Below are positions 40,290 to 53,700 of a DNA stretch of 64,000 nucleotides, piece after piece. The notes beneath the pieces are model-generated. The model did not search any database. It was not told the origin of the DNA and saw only the letters and a list, made by a program, of their open reading frames with translations. A program made the position numbers and the translations under genes. Source of the DNA: Calliopsis andreniformis (Eukaryota; Arthropoda; Insecta; Hymenoptera; Andrenidae). Location: positions 2,666,001-2,730,000 of the forward strand of contig NW_027480468.1 in assembly GCF_051401765.1 (NCBI RefSeq), given 5' to 3'. The number at the start of each line of letters is the position of its first letter. Position 1 is the stretch's first letter.

Positions 40290-41570
40290 GGATTGAAGAT
40301 TGAGTATTGAGGATTTAAGATTGCGGATTGAGGACTGAGGGTTGAGGATTGAGGATTGAGGATTGCGTGTTGAGGATTGAAGATTGAAGATTGAGGATTG
40401 AGGACTGAGGATTAAAGACTGAGTATTGAGGATTGAAGATTGAGGATTGATGATTGAGGATTGAGGATTGAGTATTGAGGATTGAGGATTGAGGATTGAG
40501 TATTGAAGATTGAGGATTGATGATTGAGGATTGAGGATTGAGGATTGAGGATTGAAGATTGAGGATTTTGTATTGCGGATTGAACATTGAGGATTGAAGG
40601 TTGTGGATTGGGTATTGAGGATTGAGGATTGAGAATTTAAGATTGAGTATTGAGGATTGAAGATTGAGGATTGAGGATTGAGGGTTGAGGATTGAGGATG
40701 AGGGCTGAGGGTTGAGGATTGAGGTTTAAGGACTGAGGACTGAGGATTGAGGATTGAGAATTGAGGATTGAGGATTGAGGATTGAAGATTGAGGATTGGG
40801 TATTGAGGATTGAAGGATGAGGATTGAGGATTGAGGACTGAGGATTGAGGATTGAGGATTGAAGATTGAATATTGAGGTTTGAAGACTGACGATTGAGGG
40901 TTGAGGATTGAGGATTGAGGATTGAGGATTGAGGATTGAGGGTTGAGGATTAAGGATTGAGAATTGAGGATTGAGCATTGAGGGTTGAGGATTGAAGATT
41001 GGGGATTGGGTATTGAGGATTGAGGATTGACGATTTAAGATTGAGTATTGAGGATTGAAGATTGAGGATTGAGGATTGAGGATTGAGGATTGAACATTGA
41101 GGACTGAGTGTTGAGTGTTGAGTGATGAGAATTGATATTTGTGGATAGAGATTTGAAGATTGCAGATTGAGTATTGAGTATTGAAAACTGTGAATTGAGG
41201 GTATTCTATTCAGGATTGAGGATTGTCACCTGATTGTACAGGACTGAGGGCTGGAGATTGAGGATTCAGGATCGAGGATTCAGAATGAAGCTTGAGGACT
41301 GAGGACTGAGGATTGAGGATTGAGTATTGAAGATTGAGGATTGATGATTGAGGATTGAGGACTGAAGATTGAGAATTGAGGATTGAGGATTGAACGTCGA
41401 GGACTGAGTATTGAGGGTTGAGTGATGAGAATTGATGTTTGTGGATAGAGATTTGAAGATTGCAGATTGAGTATTGAGTATTGAAATCTGTGAAATGAGG
41501 ATATTCTATTGAGGATTGAGGATTGTCACCTGATTGTTGAGGACTGAGGGCTGAAGATTGAGGATTCAGG
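40290..41570 (+). repeat. Block repeated at 57.4-58.7 kb (offset 17,143)
   Basis: Cores 41202 and 41502 match 58345 and 58645, including the rare words TATTCTATTCAGG and GAACGTCGAGGACTGAGTAT. The first part also matches 56,006 onward at offset 15,716, a difference equal to the 1,427-bp tandem period. Confidence 0.8.
41286..41291 (+). repeat. TGAAGC hexamer unit (HindIII-bearing core variant)
   Basis: A core end reading CAGAATGAAGCTTGAGG has lost one base relative to CAGAATTGAGGTTTGAGG and creates AAGCTT. I see it at 41286, 44041, 58429 and 59736 only. It is needed to balance the phase count over the 15,695-bp interval, which supports counting it as a third slip unit. Confidence 0.8.
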
Positions 41571-43271
41571 ATTGAGGATTCAGAATTGAGGTTTGAGTAC
41601 TGAGGATTGAGGATTGAGGATTGAAGATTGAGTATTGAGGATTGAAGATTGAGGATTGAGGATTGAGGGTTGAGGATTGAGGATGAGGGCTGAGGGTTGA
41701 GGATTGAGGTTTAAGGACTGAGGACTGAGGATTGAGGATTGTGAATTGAGGATTGAGGATTGAGGATTGAAGATTGAGGATTGGGTAATGAGGATTCAAG
41801 GATGAGGATTGAGGATTGAGGATTGAGGATTGAGGATTGAAGATTGAATATTGAGGTTTGAAGACTGACGATTGAGGGTTGAGGATTGAGGATTGAGGAT
41901 TGAGGATTGAGGATTGAGGGTTGAGGATTAAGGATTGAGAATTGAGGATTGAGGATTGAGGATTGAGGATTAAAGATTGAGGATTGGGTATTGAGGATTG
42001 AGGATTGAGGATTGAGTATTTAAGATTGAGTATTGAGGATTGAAGATTGAGGATTGAGGATTGAGGATTGAGGATTGAACATTGAGGACTGAGTGTTGAG
42101 TGTTGAGTGATGAGAATTGATGTTTGTGGATAGAGATTTGAAGATTGCAGATTGAGTATTGAGTATTGAAAACTGTGAATTGAGGGTATTCTATTGAGGA
42201 TTGAGGATTGTCACCTGATTGTACAGGACTGAGGGCTGGAGATTGAGGATTCAGGATCGAGGATTCAGAATTGAGGTTTGAGGACTGAGGATTGAGGATT
42301 GAGGATTGAAGATTGAGTATTGAGGATTGAAGATTGAAGATTGAGGATTGAGGGTTGAGGATTGAGGATTGAAAGTTGAGGATTGGGGACTGAGTGTTGA
42401 GGGTTGAGTGATGAGAATTGATGTTTGTGGATAGAGATTTGAAGATTGCAGATTGAGTATTGCGTATGGAAAGCTCTGAACTGAGGATATTCTAGTGAGG
42501 ATTGAGGATTGACAACTGATTGTTGAGGACTGAGGGCTGAAGATTGAGGATTCAGGATTGAGGATTCAGGATTGTGGTTTGAGGACTGAGGATTGAGGAT
42601 TGAGGAATGAGGATTGAAGATTGAGGATTGGTTATTGAGGATTGAAGAATGAGGACTGAGGGTTGAGTATTGGGAATTGAGGATTGAAGATTGAGTATTG
42701 AGGATTTAAGATTGCGGATTGAGGACTGAGGATTGAGGATTGAGGATTGAGTATTGCGTGTTGAGGATTGAAGATTGAAGATTGAGGATTGAGGACTGAG
42801 GATTAAAGACTGAGTATTGAGGATTGAAGATTGAGGATTGATGATTGAGGATTGAGGATTGAGTATTGAGGATTGAGGATTGAGGATTGAGTATTGAAGA
42901 TTGAGGATTGATGATTGAGGATTGAGGATTGAGGATTGAGGATTGGGTATTGAGGATTCAGGATTTAGGATGCAGAATTGATGTTTGAGGTGTGAGGATT
43001 GAGGATTGAGGATTGAAGATTGAGGTTTGAGGATTGAGGATTGAGGATTGAGGACTGAGGATTGAGGATTGAGGAATGAGCATTGACGATTGAAGATTGA
43101 GGACTGTGGATTGAGGATTGAAAATTGACGATTGTGGATTGTGGATTGAGGATTGAGGATTGAACATTGAGGACTGAGTGTTGAGGATTGAGTGATGAGA
43201 ATTGATGTTTGTGGATAGAGATTTGTAGATTGCAGATTGAGTATTGAGTATTGAAAACTGTGAATTGAGGA
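41570..43271 (+). repeat. Heptad array before the 15.7-kb unit
   Basis: Cores at 42187 (A, GGGTATTCT) and 42488 (C), with a CGAGGA-free run between them. The stretch 41.2-41.9 kb pairs with 43.96-44.67 kb at offset 2,755. The core whose landmark is 43272 forms the boundary with the next unit. No gene. Confidence 0.7.
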
Positions 43272-44430
43272 TATTCTATTGAGGATTGAGGTTTGTCACC
43301 TGATTGTTCAGGACTGGGGGGTGGAGATTGAGGATTCAGGATTGCGGATTCAGGATTGAGGTTTGAGTACTGAGGATTGAGGATTGAGGATTGAAGATTG
43401 AGTATTGAGGATTGAAGATTGAGGATTGAGGATTGAGGGTTGAGGATTGAGGATGAGGGCTGAGGGTTGAGGATTGAGGTTTAAGGACTGAGGACTGAGG
43501 ATTGAGGATTGAGAATTGAGGATTGAGGATTGAGGATTGAAGATTGAGGATTGGGTATTGAGGATTGAAGGATGAGGATTGAGGATTGAGGATTGAGGAT
43601 TGAGGATTGAGGATTGAAGATTGAATATTGAGGTTTGAAGACTGACGATTGAGGGTTGAGGATTGAGGATTGAGGATTGAGGATTGAGGATTGAGGGTTG
43701 AGGATTAAGGATTGAGAATTGAGGATTGAGGATTGAGGGTTGAGGATTGAAGATTGAGGATTGGGTATTGAGGATTGAGGATTGACGATTTAAGATTGAG
43801 TATTGAGGATTGAAGATTGAGGATTGAGGATTGAGGATTGAGTATTGAACATTGAGGACTGAGTGTTGAGTGTTGAGTGATGAGAATTGATATTTGTGGA
43901 TAGAGATTTGAAGATTGCAGATTGAGTATTGAGTATTGAAAACTGTGAATTGAGGGTATTCTATTGAGGATTGAGGATTGTCACCTGATTGTACAGGACT
44001 GAGGGCTGGAGATTGAGGATTCAGGATCGAGGATTCAGAATGAAGCTTGAGGACTGAGGACTGAGGATTGAGGATTGAGTATTGAAGATTGAGGATTGAT
44101 GATTGAGGATTGAGGACTGAAGATTGAGAATTGAGGATTGAGGATTGAACGTCGAGGACTGAGTGTTGAGGGTTGAGTGATGAGAATTGATGTTTGTGGA
44201 TAGAGATTTGAAGATTGCAGATTGAGTATTGAGTATTGAAATCTGTGAAATGAGGATATTCTATTGAGGATTGAGGATTGTCACCTGATTGTTGAGGACT
44301 GAGGGCTGAAGATTGAGGATTCAGGATTGAGGATTCAGAATTGAGGTTTGAGTACTGAGGATTGAGGATTGAGGATTGAAGATTGAGTATTGAGGATTGA
44401 AGATTGAGGATTGAGGATTGAGGGTTGAGG

Positions 44431-44481
44431 ATTGAGGATGAGGGCTGAGGGTTGAGGATTGAGGTTTAAGGACTGAGGACT
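44431..44481 (+). repeat. TGAGGG element (representative of many copies)
   Basis: This is a third conserved string: GATTGAGGATGAGGGCTGAG, then GGTTGAGGATTGAGG and TTTAAGGACTGAGG. The 6-base unit TGAGGG is a phase-slip point. Starts in the right part: 43454, 44439, 54995, 56415, 57842, 59149 and 60134. Earlier copies lie near 6470, 12020, 12560, 13561, 15718, 16725 and 22168. It is often followed about 130-190 bp later by GAAGACTGACGATTG. Confidence 0.8.
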
Positions 44482-45485
44482 GAGGATTGAGGATTGTGAA
44501 TTGAGGATTGAGGATTGAGGATTGAAGATTGAGGATTGGGTATTGAGGATTCAAGGATGAGGATTGAGGATTGAGGATTGAGGATTGAGGATTGAAGATT
44601 GAATATTGAGGTTTGAAGACTGACGATTGAGGGTTGAGGATTGAGGATTGAGGATTGAGGATTGAGGGTTGAGGATTAAGGATTGAGAATTGAGGATTGA
44701 GGATTGAGGATTGAGGATTAAAGATTGAGGATTGGGTATTGAGGATTGAGGATTGAGTATTTAAGATTGAGTATTGAGGATTGAAGATTGAGGATTGAGG
44801 ATTGAGGATTGAGGATTGAACATTGAGGACTGAGTGTTGAGTGTTGAGTGATGAGAATTGATGTTTGTGGATAGAGATTTGAAGATTGCAGATTGAGTAT
44901 TGAGTATTGAAAACTGTGAATTGAGGGTATTCTATTCAGGATTGAGGATTGTCACCTGATTGTACAGGACTGAGGGCTGGAGATTGAGGATTCAGGATCG
45001 AGGATTCAGAATTGAGGTTTGAGGACTGAGGATTGAGGATTGAGGATTGAAGATTGAGTATTGAGGATTGAAGATTGAGGATTGAGGATTGAAGATTGAG
45101 GATTGGTTATTGAGGATTGAAGAATGAGGACTGAGGGTTGAGTATTGAGAATTGAGGATTGAAGATTGAGTATTGAGGATTTAAGATTGCGGATTGAGGT
45201 CTGAGGATTGAGGATTGAGGATTGAGGATTGCGTGTTGAGGATTGAAGATTGAAGATTGAGCATTGAGGACTGAGGATTAAAGACTGAGTATTGAGGATT
45301 GAAGATTGAATATTGATGATTGAAGATTGAGGATTGAGGACTGAGGATTGAGGATTGAGGATTGAGGATTGCGTGTTGAGGATTGAAGATTGAAGATTGA
45401 GCATTGAGGACTGAGGATTAAAGACTGAGTATTGAGGATTGAAGATTGAATATTGATGATTGAAGATTGAGGATTGAGTATTGAG

Positions 45486-45541
45486 TGTTGCGGATTGAGG
45501 ACGAGGACTGAGGGTTGAGTATTGATGTTTGAGGTCTGAGG
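45486..45541 (+). repeat. CGAGGA element (representative of many copies)
   Basis: This second conserved inter-core string reads GGATTGAGGACGAGGACTG, GGGTTGAGTATTGATG, then TTTGAGGTCTGAGG. It contains the 6-base unit CGAGGA, which moves the heptad phase back by one. Exact CGAGGA starts in the right part: 38090, 45502, 46138, 48944, 50182, 53051, 54289, 61197 and 61833. It is also frequent in the left part, for example near 1132, 2516, 3578, 5347 and 7206. A variant has CGAAGA near 5204 and 19857. Confidence 0.85.
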
Positions 45542-45749
45542 ATTGAGGATTGAGGATTGAGAATTGAGGATTGAGGAATGAGGATTGAAGATTGAGGATT
45601 GGTTATTGAGGATTGAAGAATGATGACTGAGGGTTGAGGATTGAGGATTGAGGATTGAGGTTTGTGGATTGATGATTGAGTATTGAGGATTGAAGGTTGA
45701 GGATTGAGGATTGAGGATTGAGGATTGAGGATTGATGATTGAGGATTGG

Positions 45750-45952
45750 GGACTGAGTGTTGAGGTTTGAGTGATGAGAATTGATGTTTGTGGATAGAGA
45801 TTTAAAGATTACAGATTCAGTATTGAGTATTGAAAACTGTGAATTGATGATATTCTATTGAGGATTGAGAATTGACAACTGATTGTTGAGGACTGAGGTC
45901 TGAAGATTGAGGATTCACGATTGAGGATTCAGGATTGAGGTTTGAGGACTGA
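45750..45952 (+). repeat. Class B core element (representative copy; 14 copies)
   Basis: This is the same core framework with diagnostic words: GATTTAAAGATT in place of GATTTGAAGATT, usually CAGATTCAG, TTGATGATATTCT at the landmark, then GAGAATTGACAACTG and usually GAGGTCTGAAG or GAGTTCTGAAG. Landmark starts: 1481, 4908, 7885, 13980, 17130, 19563, 23723, 27136 (GATTATATTCT variant), 27941, 36705, 45851, 49146, 53253 and 61546. Copies are spread over the whole window, so the class split predates most of the larger duplications. Confidence 0.88.
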
Positions 45953-46584
45953 GGATTGAGGATTGAGGAGAGAGGATTGAGGATTGAGGATTGAGGATTG
46001 AAGATTGGGTATTGGGTATTGCTGATTGAACATTGAGGAATGAGGATTGAGGATTGAGGATTGAGAATTGAGGACTGAAGATTGAATGTTGATGATTGAA
46101 GATTGAGGATTGAGGATTGAGCGTTGTGGATTGAGGACGAGGACTGAGGGTTGAGTATTGATGTTTGAGGTCTGAGGATTGAGGATTGAGGGTTGAGGAT
46201 TGAGGATTGAGGATTGAAGATTGAGGATTAAGGATTGAGTATTGAGGATTGAAGATTGAGGATTGATGATTGAGGATTGAGGATTGAGGATTGAGGATTG
46301 AGGATTGAGGATTGAGTATTGAAGATTGAGGATTGATGACAGAGGATTGAGGATTGAGGATTGAGGATTGAGTATTCTGGATTGAGGATTGAAGATTGAG
46401 GATTGAGGATTGAGGATTGAGGATTATAGATTGAGTATTGAGGATTGAAGGTTGAGAATTGAGGTTTGAGGATTGAACGTTGAGGACTGAGTGTTGAGGG
46501 TTGAGTGATGAGAATTGATGTTTGTGGATAGTGATTTGAAGATTGCAGATTGAGTATTGAGTATTGAAAATTGTGAATTGAGGA

Positions 46585-49500
46585 TATTCTATTGAGGATT
46601 GAGGATTGTCACCTGATTGTTGAGGACTGAGGGCTGAAGATTGAGGATTCAGGATTGAGAATTCAGAATTGAGGTTTGAGGACTGAGGATTGAAGATTGA
46701 GGATTGAAGATTGAGTATTGAGGATTGAATATTGCGGATTGAGGACTGAGGATTGAGGATTGAGGATTGAGGATTGCGGGTTGAGGATTGAAGATTGAAG
46801 ATTCAGGATTGAGGACTGAGGATTAAAGATTGAGTATTGAGGATTGAAGATTGATGATTCATGATTGAGGATTGAGGATTGAGTATTGAGGATTGAGGAT
46901 TGAGGATTTAGTGTTGATGATTGAGGATTGATGATTGAGGATTGAGGATTTAAGATTGAGTATTGAGGATTGAAGATTGAGAATTGAGGATTGAGGATTG
47001 AACATTGAGGACTGAGTGTTGAGTGTTGAGTGATGAGAACTGATGTTTGTGGATGGAGATTTGAAGATTGCAGATTGAGTATTGAGTATTGAAAACTGTG
47101 AATTGAGGATATTCTACTGAGGATTGAGGATTGTCTCCTGATTGTTCAGGACTGAGGGCTGGAGATTGAGGATTCAGGATCGAGGATTCAGAATTGAGGT
47201 TTGAGGACTGAGGATTGAGGATTGAGGATTGAGGATTCAAGATTGAGTATTGAGGATTGAAGATTGAGGATTGAGGATTGAGGGTTGAGGATTGAGGATT
47301 GAAGATTGAGGATTAGGGACTGAGTGTTGAGGGTTGAGTGATGAGAATTGAAGTTTGTGGATAGAGATTTGAAGATTGCAGATTGAGTATTGCGTATGGA
47401 AAGCTCTGAACAGAGGATACTCTAGTGAGGATTGAGGATTGACAACTCATTGTTGAGGACTGAGGGCTGAAGATTGAGGATTCAGGATTGAGGATTCAGG
47501 ATTGTGGTTTGAGGACTGAGGATTGAGGATTGAGGATTGAGGATTGATGATTGAGGATTGAGGATTGAAGATTGAGGATTGGGTATCGAGGATTGAACAT
47601 TGAGGAATGAGGATTGAGGATTGAAGATTGATGATTGATGATTGAGGAATGAGGATTGAGTATTGAGGATTGAGGATTGAGGATTGAGTATTGAAGATTG
47701 AGGATTGATGATTGAGGATTGAGGATTGAAGATTGAGGATTGGGTATTGAGGATTGAGGATTGAGGATTTAAGATTGAGTATTGAGGATTGAAGATTGAG
47801 AACTGAGGATTGAGGATTGAACATTGAGGACTGAGTGTTGAGTGTTGAGTGATGAGAACTGTTGTTTGTGGATAGAGATTTGAAGATTGCAGATTGAGTA
47901 TTGAGTATTGAAAACTGTGAATTGAGGATATTCTACTGAGGATTGAGGATTGTCACCTAATTGTTCAGGACTGAGGGCTGGAGATTGAGGATTCAGGATC
48001 GAGGATTCAGAATTGAGGTTTGAGGACTGAGGATTGAGGATTGAGGATTGAGGATTGAAGATTCAGTATTGAGGATTAAAGATTGAGGATTGAGGATTGA
48101 GGGTTGAGGATTGAGGATTGAAGATTGAGGATTAGGGACTGAGTGTTGAGGGTTGAGTGATGAGAATTGATGTTTGTGGATAGAGATTTGAAGATTGCAG
48201 ATTGAGTATTGCGTATGGAAAGCTCTGAACAGAGGATACTCTAGTGAGGATTGAGGATTGACAACTCATTGTTGAGGACTGAGGGCTGAAGATTGAGGAT
48301 TCAGGATTGAGGATTCAGGATTGTGGTTTGAGGACTGAGGATTGAGGATTGAGGATTGAGGATTGATGATTGAGGATTGAGGATTGAAGATTGAGGATTG
48401 GGTATCGAGGATTGAACATTGAGGAATGAGGATTGAGGATTGAAGATTGATGATTGATGATTGAGGAATGAGGATTGAGTATTGAGGATTGAGGATTGAG
48501 GATTGAGTATTGAAGATTGAGGATTGATGATTGAGGATTGAGGATTGAAGATTGAGGATTGGGTATTGAGGATTGAGGATTGAGGATTTAAGATTGAGTA
48601 TTGAGGATTGAAGATTGAGAACTGAGGATTGAGGATTGAACATTGAGGACTGAGTGTTGAGTGTTGAGTGATGAGAACTGTTGTTTGTGGATAGAGATTT
48701 GAAGATTGCAGATTGAGTATTGAGTATTGAAAACTGTGAATTGAGGATATTCTACTGAGGATTGAGGATTGCCACCTAATTGTTCAGGACTGAGGGCTGG
48801 AGATTGAGGATTCAGGATCGAGGATTCAGAATTGAGGTTTGAGGACTGAGGATTGAGGATTGAGGATTGAGGATTGAGTATTGAAGATTGAATATTGATG
48901 ATTGAAGATTGAGGATTGAGGATTGAGGGTTGCGGATTGAGGACGAGGACTGAGGGTTGAGTATTGATGTTTGAGGTCTGAGGATTGAGGATTGAGGATT
49001 GAGAATTGAGGATTGAGGAATGAGGATTGATGATTGAGGATTGGGGACTGAGTGTTGAGGTTTGAATGATGAGAATTGATGTTTGTGGATAGAGATTTAA
49101 AGATTACAGATTCAGTATTGAGTATTGAAAACTGTGAATTGATGATATTCTATTGAGGATTGAGAATTGACAACTGATTGTTGAGGACTGAGGTCTGAAC
49201 ATTGAGGATTCAGGACTGAGGTTTGAGGACTGAGGATTGAGGATTGAGGAGAGAGGATTGAGGATTGAGGATTGAGGATTGAAGATTGAGAATTGGGTAT
49301 TGCTGATTGAACATTGAGGAATGAGGATTGAAGATTGAGGATTGAGGATGGAGGGTTGAGGATTGAGAATTGAGGATTGGGGATTGAGGATTGAAGATTG
49401 TGGATTGGGTATTGAGGATTGAGGATTGAGGATTTAAGATTGAGTATTGAGGATTGAAGATTGATAATTGAGGATTGAGGATTGAACATTGAGGACTGAG

Positions 49501-50691
49501 TGTTGAGTGTTGAGTGATGAGAATTGATGTTTGTGGATAGAGATTTGTATATTGCAGATTGAGTATTGAGTATTGAAAACTGTGAATTGAGGATATTCTA
49601 TTGAGGATTGAGGTTTGTCACCTGATTGTTCAGGACTGTGGGCTGGAGATTGAGGATTCAGGATTGAGGATTCAGGATTGAGTTTTGAGGACTGAGGATT
49701 GAGGATTGAGTATTGAAGATTGAGTATTGAGGATTGAAGATTGAGGATTGAGGATTCAGTGTTGAGGATTGAGGATTGAAGATTGAGGATTGGGGACTGA
49801 GTGTTGAGGGCTGAGTGATGAGAGTTGATGTTTGTGGATAGAGATTTGAAGATTGCAGATTGAGTATTGCGTATGGAAAGCTCTCAACTGAGGATATTCT
49901 AGTGAGGATTGAGGATTGACAACTGATTGTTGAGGACTGAGGGTTGAAGATTGAGGATTCAGGATTGAGGATTCAGGATTGTGGTTTGGGGACTGAGGAT
50001 TGAGGATTGAGGATTGAGGATTGAGGATTGAGGTTTGAGGATTGAAGATTGAGGATTGGGTATTGAGGATTGAACATTGAGGATTGAGGATTGAGGATTG
50101 AGGATTGAGGATTGAGAATTGAAGATTGAATATTGATGATTGAAGATTGAGGATTGAGGATTGAGTGTTGTGGATTGAGGACGAGGACTGAGGGTTGAGT
50201 ATTGATGTTTGAGGTCTGAGGATTGAGGATTGAGGATTGAGAATTGAGGATTGAGGATTGAGGATTGAAGATTGAGGATTGGTTATTGAGGATTGAAGAA
50301 TGAGGACTGAGGGTTGAGGATTGAGGATTGAGGAATGAAGATTGAGTATTGAGGATTGAAGATTGAGGATTGATGAATGAGGATTGAGGAATGAAGATTG
50401 AAGATCGAGGATTGAGGACTGAGGATTAAAGATTGAGTATTGAGGATTGAAGATTGAGGATTGATGATTGAGGATTGAGGATTGGGGATTGAGGACTGAG
50501 GATTGAGGATTGAGTATTGAAGATTGAGGGTTGATGATTGAGGATTGAGGATTGAAGATTGAGAATTGAGGATTGAGGATTGAACGTTGAGGACTGAGTG
50601 TTGAGGGTTGAGTGATGAGAATTGATGTTTGTGGATAGAGATTTGAAGATTGCAGATTGAGTATTGAGTATTGAAATCTGTGAATTGAGGA
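46585..50691 (+). repeat. 4,107-bp tandem repeat, copy 1
   Basis: Followed directly by copy 2. Cores at 46585, 47110, 47418, 47929, 48237, 48748, 49146, 49594 and 49895 match copy 2 with identical spacing. Two CGAGGA units (48944, 50182) explain why 4,107 is two short of a multiple of 7. Confidence 0.87.
47110..48747 (+). repeat. 819-bp tandem duplication (two units)
   Basis: Core landmarks at 47110, 47929 and 48748, and class C landmarks at 47418 and 48237, are each 819 bp (117 heptads) apart. The three A cores are told apart by TGTCTCCTGATTG, TGTCACCTAATTG and TGCCACCTAATTG, so order and orientation are clear. Confidence 0.88.
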
Positions 50692-50793
50692 TATTCTATT
50701 GAGGATTGAGGATTGTCACCTGATTGTTGAGGACTGAGGGCTGAAGATTGAGGATTCAGGATTGAGAATTCAGAATTGAGGTTTGAGGACTGA
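50591..50793 (+). repeat. Junction core of the 4,107-bp tandem duplication
   Basis: Left of the landmark (50692) this core matches the one at 54799 (GAAATCTGTG, GATAGAGATT). Right of it, it matches the one at 46585 (GGATTGAGAATTCAG). The boundary cores differ at both places. A core built from the left half of the right boundary and the right half of the left boundary is the expected product of unequal exchange that made the duplication. Confidence 0.8.
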
Positions 50794-53700
50794 GGATTGA
50801 AGATTGAGGATTGAAGATTGAGTATTGAGGATTGAATATTGCGGATTGAGGACTGAGGATTGAGGATTGAGGATTGAGGATTGCGGGTTGAGGATTGAAG
50901 ATTGAAGATTCAGGATTGAGGACTGAGGATTAAAGATTGAGTATTGAGGATTGAAGATTGATGATTCATGATTGAGGATTGAGGATTGAGTATTGAGGAT
51001 TGAGGATTGAGGATTTAGTGTTGAAGATTGAGGATTGATGATTGAGGATTGAGGATTTAAGATTGAGTATTGAGGATTGAAGATTGAGAATTGAGGATTG
51101 AGGATTGAACATTGAGGACTGAGTGTTGAGTGTTGAGTGATGAGAACTGATGTTTGTGGATGGAGATTTGAAGATTGCAGATTGAGTATTGAGTATTGAA
51201 AACTGTGAATTGAGGATATTCTACTGAGGATTGAGGATTGTCTCCTGATTGTTCAGGACTGAGGGCTGGAGATTGAGGATTCAGGATCGAGGATTCAGAA
51301 TTGAGGTTTGAGGACTGAGGATTGAGGATTGAGGATTGAGGATTCAAGATTGAGTATTGAGGATTGAAGATTGAGGATTGAGGATTGAGGGTTGAGGATT
51401 GAGGATTGAAGATTGAGGATTAGGGACTGAGTGTTGAGGGTTGAGTGATGAGAATTGAAGTTTGTGGATAGAGATTTGAAGATTGCAGATTGAGTATTGC
51501 GTATGGAAAGCTCTGAACAGAGGATACTCTAGTGAGGATTGAGGATTGACAACTCATTGTTGAGGACTGAGGGCTGAAGATTGAGGATTCAGGATTGAGG
51601 ATTCAGGATTGTGGTTTGAGGACTGAGGATTGAGGATTGAGGATTGAGGATTGATGATTGAGGATTGAGGATTGAAGATTGAGGATTGGGTATCGAGGAT
51701 TGAACATTGAGGAATGAGGATTGAGGATTGAAGATTGATGATTGATGATTGAGGAATGAGGATTGAGTATTGAGGATTGAGGATTGAGGATTGAGTATTG
51801 AAGATTGAGGATTGATGATTGAGGATTGAGGATTGAAGATTGAGGATTGGGTATTGAGGATTGAGGATTGAGGATTTAAGATTGAGTATTGAGGATTGAA
51901 GATTGAGAACTGAGGATTGAGGATTGAACATTGAGGACTGAGTGTTGAGTGTTGAGTGATGAGAACTGTTGTTTGTGGATAGAGATTTGAAGATTGCAGA
52001 TTGAGTATTGAGTATTGAAAACTGTGAATTGAGGATATTCTACTGAGGATTGAGGATTGTCACCTAATTGTTCAGGACTGAGGGCTGGAGATTGAGGATT
52101 CAGGATCGAGGATTCAGAATTGAGGTTTGAGGACTGAGGATTGAGGATTGAGGATTGAGGATTGAAGATTCAGTATTGAGGATTAAAGATTGAGGATTGA
52201 GGATTGAGGGTTGAGGATTGAGGATTGAAGATTGAGGATTAGGGACTGAGTGTTGAGGGTTGAGTGATGAGAATTGATGTTTGTGGATAGAGATTTGAAG
52301 ATTGCAGATTGAGTATTGCGTATGGAAAGCTCTGAACAGAGGATACTCTAGTGAGGATTGAGGATTGACAACTCATTGTTGAGGACTGAGGGCTGAAGAT
52401 TGAGGATTCAGGATTGAGGATTCAGGATTGTGGTTTGAGGACTGAGGATTGAGGATTGAGGATTGAGGATTGATGATTGAGGATTGAGGATTGAAGATTG
52501 AGGATTGGGTATCGAGGATTGAACATTGAGGAATGAGGATTGAGGATTGAAGATTGATGATTGATGATTGAGGAATGAGGATTGAGTATTGAGGATTGAG
52601 GATTGAGGATTGAGTATTGAAGATTGAGGATTGATGATTGAGGATTGAGGATTGAAGATTGAGGATTGGGTATTGAGGATTGAGGATTGAGGATTTAAGA
52701 TTGAGTATTGAGGATTGAAGATTGAGAACTGAGGATTGAGGATTGAACATTGAGGACTGAGTGTTGAGTGTTGAGTGATGAGAACTGTTGTTTGTGGATA
52801 GAGATTTGAAGATTGCAGATTGAGTATTGAGTATTGAAAACTGTGAATTGAGGATATTCTACTGAGGATTGAGGATTGCCACCTAATTGTTCAGGACTGA
52901 GGGCTGGAGATTGAGGATTCAGGATCGAGGATTCAGAATTGAGGTTTGAGGACTGAGGATTGAGGATTGAGGATTGAGGATTGAGTATTGAAGATTGAAT
53001 ATTGATGATTGAAGATTGAGGATTGAGGATTGAGGGTTGCGGATTGAGGACGAGGACTGAGGGTTGAGTATTGATGTTTGAGGTCTGAGGATTGAGGATT
53101 GAGGATTGAGAATTGAGGATTGAGGAATGAGGATTGATGATTGAGGATTGGGGACTGAGTGTTGAGGTTTGAATGATGAGAATTGATGTTTGTGGATAGA
53201 GATTTAAAGATTACAGATTCAGTATTGAGTATTGAAAACTGTGAATTGATGATATTCTATTGAGGATTGAGAATTGACAACTGATTGTTGAGGACTGAGG
53301 TCTGAACATTGAGGATTCAGGACTGAGGTTTGAGGACTGAGGATTGAGGATTGAGGAGAGAGGATTGAGGATTGAGGATTGAGGATTGAAGATTGAGAAT
53401 TGGGTATTGCTGATTGAACATTGAGGAATGAGGATTGAAGATTGAGGATTGAGGATGGAGGGTTGAGGATTGAGAATTGAGGATTGGGGATTGAGGATTG
53501 AAGATTGTGGATTGGGTATTGAGGATTGAGGATTGAGGATTTAAGATTGAGTATTGAGGATTGAAGATTGATAATTGAGGATTGAGGATTGAACATTGAG
53601 GACTGAGTGTTGAGTGTTGAGTGATGAGAATTGATGTTTGTGGATAGAGATTTGTATATTGCAGATTGAGTATTGAGTATTGAAAACTGTGAATTGAGGA

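Noticed and set aside
46374..46390. TATTCTGG at about 46,374 and 62,069 as additional cores
   Set aside because: The landmark hexamer is present but none of the other core words flank it; it is a single variant heptamer, TTCTGGA.
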